Virus record (IMG/VR): IMGVR_UViG_3300049914_000102 | Coordinates: 1 to 45,238 of that record | Direction: 5' to 3' (one strand) | Source: a virus | DNA length: 45,238 bases | Shown: in pieces, positions 8,177-14,263 of the stretch | Position numbering within the stretch: position 1 is the stretch's first letter | Layout of the letters: each line of letters starts with the position of its first letter | The notes under the pieces: generated by a model | The model's database searches: none | Seen by the model: the letters and a program-made list of their open reading frames with translations, nothing else | Told to the model about the DNA's origin: nothing | Made by a program: the position numbers and the translations under genes

Positions 8177-8509
8177 TTACTTTTCGATAACAATGAGGGT
8201 TGATCCGGCTTCCCGACCAACAAAGGTTATTCTGGTAAACTTCTTACCATTTGTTTGAGTGGGGATACTAAAATCTACATATTGGCTAGCAGGGATAACC
8301 TCATCAAAGTTACCCGCCGTGCAATAATCTTCATCGGCGGTTGCCCATTTAAGATAGATGTCTTTAGAAATTGCATAAACTCTAATAAATGTGGTGTTTG
8401 CTTGGAGAGTTAATAGAAAAGAATCCCCGAGGGCTTGAACTGTTCGATTCAAAGTTAGCCCCTGCGGGGTAATTTGATTTTTGTATGTATCAATTGGTAG
8501 TTCTATCAT
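8177..8509 (-). CDS. Small virion-type protein, function unknown
   Basis: Protein of 110 aa, apparently all-beta. It opens with IELPIDTYKNQITPQGLTLN and contains alternating hydrophobic strands (FLLTLQANTTFIRVYAI, KKFTRITFVGREAGSTLIVI). No signal peptide or membrane segment. It follows the serine-repeat protein gene by only two bases, so it is probably a structural partner (cap, fibre tip or head decoration) of that protein or of the capsid. I recognise no family. It is the last gene before the sugar cassette. Confidence 0.6.
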   Translation of the reverse strand: MIELPIDTYKNQITPQGLTLNRTVQALGDSFLLTLQANTTFIRVYAISKDIYLKWATADEDYCTAGNFDEVIPASQYVDFSIPTQTNGKKFTRITFVGREAGSTLIVIEK

Positions 8510-8511
8510 AT

Positions 8512-9513
8512 TTAAATATCAGGATAACTTGGCGACGGCGACTCAGACACACTTGGCGAAGCCGACGGCGATGCTGATAAACTTGGACTCAAAGAGACTG
8601 AGACGCTTGGACTCACCGAAGGAGATTTGCTAATACTCACTGACGGACTCAAGCTGACTGAGACACTCGGGCTGACCGAAGGACTCTTGGAAATCGAAAC
8701 TGATGGACTCATGCTTACACTGACTGAGGGTGAAACACTTGGCGACCAACTTAGGCTTGGCGACTTTGAAGGTGAAGATGAAGGACTTGGACTCTTTGAT
8801 GGGCTAACTGACGGACTCACGCTCGGGCTTACAGAGACCGATACGGAAGGACTCAGACTTAATGAAATACTTGGACTGACTGATGGTGACACAGAGACAC
8901 TTACACTCGGTGACAAAGACAAAGATACGCTCGGGCTAACAGAGGGTGACAAACTGATTGAGACTGATGGACTAAAGGATACCGAAACTGATGGTGTAAC
9001 GCTTGGAGAAAGAGAAATACTTTCACTCGGCGATAAAGAGATTGAAACGCTTGGAGAGAGTGAGACTGAAACCGAAGGACTGACGCTGGGTGATAAAGAT
9101 AAAGAGACCGACGGCGAAACCGACGGCGATTTACTTATGCTCACTGAGGGGGATTTGGAAATAGACACCGAGGGCGAATATGACCCCATCGTTTCTGTCC
9201 CGCTAACCAATGACCAAGCGGCCGTGGTACTATCTCCGCTGTTAATATAAAGGTTTAATCCGGTTTTGTTTAAATGCCAAAAGAAAGCACCTTGCCTAAA
9301 ACCCTCATAACTTGTAGGCAACGAGTTTCCTTCTGCTTCTATAATCGTCCCGTCAGAATCCCACCTAATTACTCTATTTGTCAAATACGGGGCTAAAGCA
9401 GTCATAAACGCCGTCTCGAGTGTTTTTCTTTGAGCGGCGGAGATGGCTGAGATTCTTGTGATCTCAGTTTGTGTTTCTGCTGGTAGGTCTTCCTTTAATT
9501 CAAATATAGCCAT
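8512..9513 (-). CDS. Alternating-serine (SPSVS) repeat virion protein
   Basis: Protein of 333 aa. Residues 1 to about 112 form a compact domain (coiled-coil-like start, then a short beta segment ending SGTETMGSY). The remaining 220 residues are a low-complexity tract in which nearly every second residue is Ser (SPSVSPSVSVSLSPSVS and variants), ending PSYPDI. The position directly after the major capsid gene suggests a head fibre or tail fibre. The serine tract is a plausible O-glycosylation stalk. A good ribosome site (AAGGA) precedes ATG 9513. Two other proteins in the genome carry the same tract (34527-35183, 37736-41953). Confidence 0.75.
   Translation of the reverse strand: MAIFELKEDLPAETQTEITRISAISAAQRKTLETAFMTALAPYLTNRVIRWDSDGTIIEAEGNSLPTSYEGFRQGAFFWHLNKTGLNLYINSGDSTTAAWSLVSGTETMGSYSPSVSISKSPSVSISKSPSVSPSVSLSLSPSVSPSVSVSLSPSVSISLSPSESISLSPSVTPSVSVSFSPSVSISLSPSVSPSVSLSLSPSVSVSVSPSVSPSISLSLSPSVSVSVSPSVSPSVSPSKSPSPSSSPSKSPSLSWSPSVSPSVSVSMSPSVSISKSPSVSPSVSVSLSPSVSISKSPSVSPSVSVSLSPSLSASPSASPSVSESPSPSYPDI
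8520..9175 (-). repeat. SPSVS-coding tandem repeat (copy set 1)
   Basis: Degenerate tandem repeat of 6- to 12-bp units encoding (Ser-X)n with X mostly Pro, Val, Leu or Ile. Synonymous codons are mixed, so the DNA repeat is much less regular than the protein repeat, which suggests selection on the amino-acid pattern. It also keeps long open frames on the opposite strand, which are not genes. Confidence 0.85.
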
Positions 9514-9527
9514 CTTTTCCTTAGTAG

Positions 9528-9562
9528 GAAGGGGGCGAAGGGGTGAGCCTCAAGCCCCCTTC
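9528..9562 (-). promoter_or_regulatory. Hairpin between capsid and serine-repeat genes
   Basis: Perfect 9-bp inverted repeat (GAAGGGGGC / GCCCCCTTC) with a 17-base loop, in the 62-bp gap after the major capsid gene. On the transcribed strand it is not followed by a U-run, so it is not a standard intrinsic terminator. A partial terminator or an mRNA-stabilising 3' hairpin that keeps capsid message in excess is the likely role. Confidence 0.5.
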
Positions 9563-9575
9563 TCTACTTCAACTT

Positions 9576-10688
9576 TTAAGCGAATGTTGCGTACAACTCT
9601 GCGGCAAAATGTCGGCGAGAGTCTGTAACCTTGGCGCCATACACGAATAAATCTTTGTAGGCTGATCCAAAGTCACCAGTAATGTCTTCTTCGATGTTTG
9701 CCTCAAGCAACTTTTCTGCGAATGTACACCAGTTAGAATGTCCTGCGAGAATCCTGAATCCATCAGTATTATTCCCAGTCAGTCTGTTGGATTTAAACAC
9801 TTTGAAACCTTGTAATTCAGTGATAAATCCGTTCTTCACTAATTCTTGGTATGCTTCTGGAACATGAAGAACAACCCCGGACGAACGAACCAATGTGGAT
9901 TCGAACTCAGACGGTACAATCAAGAACCTATCTGAATCTGGAACAGATGAATATCCGTATCTCTCAGCAATATCTAGTTTTTGCTTTAAGAGAGAAATCT
10001 TCTGTAACAGATTTGATGTCGTGATGCTGATCGGCGAAATCGCCTCTACAACATAGGATGCTCCTGCGATTGCTCCACCGGAATAGTGAGAAGTGGCATC
10101 ATCTTCATCATCCTCAATAAACCCTGTGGTTGTATTGGTGACTGATTTAACCCGATACCATTTGGAATGACCAACAGCTTTAATGCCTCGTCCTTCCCAA
10201 GTTGAATCACACGGAGTTCCACCGGCAACGGTGAAGGCCCCAGTGGTCACAACAATAGTAATCGTGGTCGCATCGTCGGCATCAGTGCCGACTCTGTTTC
10301 CTGCTCCAACCTTAGCGTAAAGGCCAAGAACGTATGTGTCCATGTTCTTGTTCCTCTCATCTGCCTTTTGAGACACGATGGTTGAATGGGGATTCTTAAT
10401 ATAGGAAAGCCATTTGTCAATCGTATATTCTTTCCAGTAGAAAGATTTATATTGATTAATGGTTAAGGTGGCATTATTTTCGTACAGGTCTTCTGCCGTC
10501 AATCCACCTTTGGTGTAGGTCTGCTCTGAAATTCGGTTAAAGTTCAAAATATTGAGCTTTGAACCGACGCCGTTGATTTCCCCTTCATAGTCACGATTAA
10601 CAATGTTGTCAATCAAGCTCTTGTCATAAACCTCGAGCATTAACTTTTGGGAGAAACCTTCAGCTACTTTTGTAGCATATGCGGACAT
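9576..10688 (-). CDS. Major capsid protein (HK97-fold type)
   Basis: Protein of 370 aa. The N-terminal part (SAYATKVAEGFSQKLMLEVYDKSLIDNIVNRDY) and the mid segment with YWKEYTIDKW match coat proteins that bind a tape of N-terminal arm plus E-loop. The C-terminal half has the recurring coat pattern RYGYSSVPDSDRFLIVPSE, then VLHVPEAYQELVKNG and GFKVFKSNRL, ending in a conserved-looking RRHFAAELYATFA. Residues about 131-217 look like an inserted acidic beta domain (IEDDEDDATSHYSGG). No protease gene or prohead-cleavage signal is visible. It has the strongest ribosome site in the region (AGGAGG six bases before ATG) and its own promoter upstream, as expected for the most abundant virion protein. 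Confidence 0.85.
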   Translation of the reverse strand: MSAYATKVAEGFSQKLMLEVYDKSLIDNIVNRDYEGEINGVGSKLNILNFNRISEQTYTKGGLTAEDLYENNATLTINQYKSFYWKEYTIDKWLSYIKNPHSTIVSQKADERNKNMDTYVLGLYAKVGAGNRVGTDADDATTITIVVTTGAFTVAGGTPCDSTWEGRGIKAVGHSKWYRVKSVTNTTTGFIEDDEDDATSHYSGGAIAGASYVVEAISPISITTSNLLQKISLLKQKLDIAERYGYSSVPDSDRFLIVPSEFESTLVRSSGVVLHVPEAYQELVKNGFITELQGFKVFKSNRLTGNNTDGFRILAGHSNWCTFAEKLLEANIEEDITGDFGSAYKDLFVYGAKVTDSRRHFAAELYATFA

Positions 10689-10759
10689 GGTATCCTCCTT
10701 TATAATAATAAAAGATTCTTTACCAGTCCCATAAGGGGTTAGGAAGTTGATCTGTCTTT

Positions 10760-10789
10760 AGGTTAGCACGAGTCTCTATTTCTTGTCAA
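10760..10789 (-). promoter_or_regulatory. Promoter for the major capsid gene
   Basis: On the minus strand TTGACA (10789-10784) is followed after 18 bases by TGC-TAACCT (-10 at 10765-10760), which includes a TG extended -10. It lies immediately after the scaffold stop and predicts a leader of roughly 65 bases ending in the AGGAGG ribosome site. The -35 is perfect; the -10 hexamer is poor, so strength depends on the extended -10. Confidence 0.55.
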
Positions 10790-10792
10790 GTA

Positions 10793-11596
10793 CTAGAGTC
10801 CGAGTTCTATCTTACCCGACCTAAGAAGTACCTTGTACTTTTCGTAATTAGTAGTTCTTAGCACTCTTGCTTCCTCAATGCTAATCTTGTCGTTGGGTTT
10901 GCCTTTATCATTTGCTCCCCCGCTTCCGGTTGGAAACATCTGGCCCTTCTTCTTTGGTTCGGGTTTGGTATTAAACAGAAAAGCGGCAACTAAGTCTTCG
11001 AAGTCAACTCCTCTTCGGGTTGGTTTGGTGGCAAAAAGTTTAAACTCATTCTGTTTCCCATCTAGTTCGGGAAACTTAGTGATATTCTCCACACTAGCGA
11101 CAAACTCATCGACTTTAGTTACCCAGCCTTCTAAGTCTTTGTTCTCTTTGACAATCTCATCAAGAGCTGACATCCGGCGTTTGTTAGTTAAGTTATCCTT
11201 TGCCATCCTTTTCTCAAAGTCGTTCATCATATCCCAATCTGAATCACCAAACTCTTGTTTAAGTTCTTCTTCAGTTGGTTCGGGAGTGGCAAGTGCTTTA
11301 TCTAAGGCTTCATTCGTCTTTTTAACCTTAGCGTGGAGGACTTGAGCTTCTTGAGCCGAGGCCACAAGCCTTTCCTTTTCTCTTTTAGCTACATCCTTGA
11401 TAATCTCTTTGGAAGGTTCAGGTTCTTCTACTTTTTCTTCAACCGGGGTTTCCTCAACTGGAGTTTCCTCTACAATGGGGGTTTCTTCGATAGGTTCTTC
11501 TTTAGGAGTTTCCTTTAATGCTTCAGCTTCTTCCAAAGCCTTTTCAGTGCCTTCTTTAAGTTCTTCTTTAGTTGGTTTAACATGTAGTTTTACCAT
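10793..11596 (-). CDS. Capsid scaffolding-like protein
   Basis: About 267 aa from MVKLHVKPTKEELK, preceded by GGAAAGGAAAAT; a start 24 codons upstream is possible but has no ribosome site. Very acidic and helical: a Glu/Pro/Thr-rich stretch (PIEETPIVEETPVEETP) at residues 25-55, then long charged helices (KEIIKDVAKREKERL, EELKQEFGDSDW). A Gly-rich joint precedes a short C-terminal helix with basic residues (KYKVLLRSGKIELGL). Position between portal and capsid genes, charge and helicity all fit a scaffold. I base the call on context and composition rather than a recognised family signature. Confidence 0.65.
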   Translation of the reverse strand: MVKLHVKPTKEELKEGTEKALEEAEALKETPKEEPIEETPIVEETPVEETPVEEKVEEPEPSKEIIKDVAKREKERLVASAQEAQVLHAKVKKTNEALDKALATPEPTEEELKQEFGDSDWDMMNDFEKRMAKDNLTNKRRMSALDEIVKENKDLEGWVTKVDEFVASVENITKFPELDGKQNEFKLFATKPTRRGVDFEDLVAAFLFNTKPEPKKKGQMFPTGSGGANDKGKPNDKISIEEARVLRTTNYEKYKVLLRSGKIELGL

Positions 11597-11642
11597 ATTT
11601 TCCTTTCCGTCCTGATAACAGGGTTGGGATAAATAATAATAA

Positions 11643-11771
11643 CTATTTCTTTTTCTTTGGTTTAACATGAGCTGGTAACTTCTTCTTTCCTGTTAATTTT
11701 GCCCATTTATCTGCCCATGGCTGTTTCGTACTGAAAGCCCAACGCTTTTGTGCCTTACTCTTGAATGGCAT
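11643..11771 (-). CDS. Small basic phage protein (MPFKSKAQ-type)
   Basis: A 42-aa protein, MPFKSKAQKRWAFSTKQPWA and a Lys-rich tail (KLTGKKKLP, ending KPKKKK). The pattern 'pf.Sk.Q.rw......p..a..wa.......LP' recurs in very short genes near portal and capsid genes in many phages, but its function is unknown. It overlaps the end of the endonuclease VII-like gene by 17 bases. The strong basic charge suggests nucleic-acid contact or packaging in the virion. Confidence 0.7.
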   Translation of the reverse strand: MPFKSKAQKRWAFSTKQPWADKWAKLTGKKKLPAHVKPKKKK

Positions 11772-12150
11772 TTTTTTCACCCCCCAAATAAACAATCATT
11801 TTCTTTAATAAACCTGTATTATCTTGTACAAATCCTAATACCATATTGCATCTATCGCAAAGTAAACTTCGAACTTCACCAGTTTTGTGATTATGGTCAA
11901 CTACCAAACCTTTTTCATTCGGTGGTTCACCACAAACAAAACACAAACCTTTTTGTTTTACTACCCATTCAGTGAACTGACGACCATCAACTCCATACCT
12001 TCTTATTTTATTTCTCCGAGAATTTTGTTCGGAGTCACACTTCATGCAAGTTGTTCTTCGATAATTTCCTTGAAACCTAAATGGCCCCATCCCTCCACAC
12101 TTAGTACAAGGGGGTAAGCCATTGTCTCTCTTTCCTAATTGACGTCTCAT
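11755..12150 (-). CDS. Endonuclease VII-like HNH nuclease
   Basis: Protein of 131 aa. The C-terminal half has the recombination endonuclease VII signature: C70-x2-C73, LVVDHNHKTGEVRSLLCDRCN (the DHNH at 85-88 and C98-x2-C101), then GLLKKMIVYL. An additional N-terminal zinc knuckle is formed by CTKC (15-18) and CMKC (35-38). T4-type endonuclease VII resolves branched DNA before packaging, and the position beside portal and scaffold would suit that role. However, many relatives are free-standing homing-type nucleases, and the ATGA overlap with the upstream gene fits either. Confidence 0.8.
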   Translation of the reverse strand: MRRQLGKRDNGLPPCTKCGGMGPFRFQGNYRRTTCMKCDSEQNSRRNKIRRYGVDGRQFTEWVVKQKGLCFVCGEPPNEKGLVVDHNHKTGEVRSLLCDRCNMVLGFVQDNTGLLKKMIVYLGGEKNAIQE

Positions 12151-12458
12151 TTCTTTAATCCACTCATCGCCTGTTCTAAGGCTTTCTTTGCTTTCTCAGG
12201 CGTTAATAAAAAGGCTTCAAGCAACATATAATTTCTAAGTCTTGCTTTTAAAAATAAATCTTGTTTCGATTCGTAGCCAACCTTAATAAGTTCCTGCTCA
12301 ACACCGTCTCTCATGGCGGCAATATACTCTTTAACGCTCTCTAGTGTGATCTTTCTCTCGCTTAACGCTTTTAACCACGAGTTGAGTGTCTCACGTTCAG
12401 CTACATTCAGGTCTTCATACTTGAGGTTATACTTTTCAAGCACAGTATCGACGTTCAT
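12147..12458 (-). CDS. Small helical protein following the portal, unknown
   Basis: Protein of 103 aa, predicted entirely helical and charged (TVLEKYNLKYEDLNVAERETL, then KARLRNYMLLEAFLLTPEKAKKAL). Such genes are often found directly after portal genes in phages of this type and may be head-assembly or connector factors, but I do not recognise a family. It starts in an ATGA overlap with the portal stop and ends in an ATGA overlap with the endonuclease VII-like gene. Confidence 0.55.
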   Translation of the reverse strand: MNVDTVLEKYNLKYEDLNVAERETLNSWLKALSERKITLESVKEYIAAMRDGVEQELIKVGYESKQDLFLKARLRNYMLLEAFLLTPEKAKKALEQAMSGLKK

Positions 12459-14224
12459 CTGATTTGTCCTCCTTGCGGCATAGTATTAACTTGTGGTTGT
12501 GGTCTTGGTTGGACTGGCGGTCTTACTTGTGGTTGGCCTTGTGCCGGTGGTTGGCCGGGCATTGGTTGCCCCATCGGGCCACCCATTCCCATACTTATCA
12601 TATTTTCTTGTTTCTTCTTCTCGTAGTCCATGATCTGACTTATCTCATCTGGTGACAGATCAGCAAATTCAACTAACTTCCTCTTGTAAACCTCATCTAA
12701 TTTGGGGTTATCCGGCATTGTTAACTTGGCCGCGTTGAGTTTTTGTAGTGAATCCATGTCTTGAACCTTCTTCTCATCCTGGCTCCAGACTTTGACCTGA
12801 TAACCTGACTTGGTCATCCAGTCTTTAGGACTAATCTCTTTAGTAAAGATGTCGCTTGTGTTTCTCCCTTGTTTGTGAATCTTGACCGCCTCTAATTTAT
12901 CCCCGGCCGCCTCAACTAATTTAATGAATATCTCTCCTCTATCCTTCCATGCTTGGGTGTAGAACTTAGAAAGTCCTTTGACCCTCTCTTTTGCCTCACC
13001 TAAAGCAAGTTGAACCTCGCCTAATGTAATTTGTCTTTGGGCTTGCATCCCTTGTTGTGTAGCAGTTGCTCCAGTGGCTTTCTCAGTCATCTGAATTAAG
13101 AATTCCATCTCATCTAATGACTCACTTAAATCAGGAATATCTACTTTTTGCATGATGTCTTGCGGTTTGCCGGGCACACCATACCATCCCCACGGTACAG
13201 GGCTAAACGTCTGAGGTACAAAGCCTTCAATCGTTGAATCGTAGTAATGCATCCCGAAGTTTCTTAGAGTTCTATTCTCAACCACCTGGCTAAACCATGA
13301 ATTTAAGACTTTATTAGGTGTTCTGACAATGTCCCCCACTCCGTCACTCCAGAAGTCTTGTCTTTCAATGTCTCCCGCCCAGGTAACGTAAGGATAATGA
13401 TTCTTCCAGTAGTTGTCTTTGGTCTTGCCGATAACTTCGTCCAAGGGTTTCTTCATTAAAACTTCCATGTCGTCACACTCAACATATAAATACAGTTGTT
13501 CTTTATCCCCTTCGCCTTCGTAAACAAAATGCAAAGTCAATCCAACATAGGTTTCACCCAGGATTGGGTCATGGATGTCACTTACTCCCAAATCCGAGAG
13601 CTTCTTGTTCTTCTCATCGTTATCAGAGGCTTTAATCAGCCCTTGGTCGCTAGCGTGCCAAAGTTTGAGTTTTGCTACGGCCTCTTGGTCATAGGCCGGG
13701 TTATTCTCTAAGGTCTTTAAGGGGACAAATATGTTTGTGTGAATCAGGAAGCGTGACAAATTAAGATTAGAAGGATCACAATAGCGGTCAACCAGTATGT
13801 CTTCGGGGTCTTGGACAGTCATCTTGACCTTGCCGTCAACTATCTGCCATTGATCGAAAGACCGGCCATACAGGAACTGTTGTCTCTTGTCAATAATGTC
13901 CTGAATCTCCATCTTGTTATGCTCGGCGGTGTATTTCCAGTATTCGTTTTTAAATATCTCGGCTTCTTTGTCATTGTCTAGGTTCTCGAAGTGAAGTACC
14001 GGCATATCATCAATATCTTTTAGAAGAGTTTGGACTGCCAGTTTCATCATGGGAAGGTTGACGCTCTGGCGTTGTGTTAAGCGGTTGATAACTACCTTGT
14101 CTCTGTATAGTTGATAGTTCTCATCCCAGTCGGCGTGTCGTCTTTCCCGGTAATTGTAGCCGCTTGTCTTGTTAAGACGAAGCATTGTTAATACGGGGTC
14201 TTCCCGTTTTACTTGTTGTGGCAT
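12455..14224 (-). CDS. Portal protein
   Basis: Protein of 589 aa directly downstream of the large terminase, of portal size. The N-terminal quarter has the typical arrangement RRHADWDENYQLYRD, then MMKLAVQTLLKDIDDMPVL. The middle has DRYCDPSNLNLSRFLIH and the DFWSDGVGDIVRTPNKVLNSW stretch, where P22/podovirus-like portals have G-D-x-x-x-x-Q-x-x-x-N in the stem region. A long helical segment follows (LGEAKERVKGLSKFYTQAW). The last 45 residues are Gly/Pro/Gln-rich and disordered. The promoter element at 14260-14222 runs straight into its ATG with no ribosome site. Confidence 0.82.
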   Translation of the reverse strand: MPQQVKREDPVLTMLRLNKTSGYNYRERRHADWDENYQLYRDKVVINRLTQRQSVNLPMMKLAVQTLLKDIDDMPVLHFENLDNDKEAEIFKNEYWKYTAEHNKMEIQDIIDKRQQFLYGRSFDQWQIVDGKVKMTVQDPEDILVDRYCDPSNLNLSRFLIHTNIFVPLKTLENNPAYDQEAVAKLKLWHASDQGLIKASDNDEKNKKLSDLGVSDIHDPILGETYVGLTLHFVYEGEGDKEQLYLYVECDDMEVLMKKPLDEVIGKTKDNYWKNHYPYVTWAGDIERQDFWSDGVGDIVRTPNKVLNSWFSQVVENRTLRNFGMHYYDSTIEGFVPQTFSPVPWGWYGVPGKPQDIMQKVDIPDLSESLDEMEFLIQMTEKATGATATQQGMQAQRQITLGEVQLALGEAKERVKGLSKFYTQAWKDRGEIFIKLVEAAGDKLEAVKIHKQGRNTSDIFTKEISPKDWMTKSGYQVKVWSQDEKKVQDMDSLQKLNAAKLTMPDNPKLDEVYKRKLVEFADLSPDEISQIMDYEKKKQENMISMGMGGPMGQPMPGQPPAQGQPQVRPPVQPRPQPQVNTMPQGGQIR

Positions 14225-14260
14225 ATTTTGAGTCTATACAAATAAACTATTTAAAGTCAA
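14222..14260 (-). promoter_or_regulatory. Leaderless-type promoter element, copy before the portal
   Basis: Minus strand: TTGACT, 16 bases (TTAAATAGTTTATTTG), TATAGA, 8 bases, ATG. The same 39-base layout with a conserved AAATAGTT spacer core occurs before four other genes (27801-27839, 34485-34523, 37697-37735, 42436-42474). Spacing predicts transcription starting within a base or two of the ATG, so the mRNA would be leaderless. Confidence 0.6.
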
Positions 14261-14263
14261 CTA

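Noticed and set aside
8520-9175. CRISPR-like periodicity in the repeat tracts
   Set aside because: No constant repeat with unique spacers; the periodicity is 6-12 bp, in coding phase, with variation at synonymous positions.
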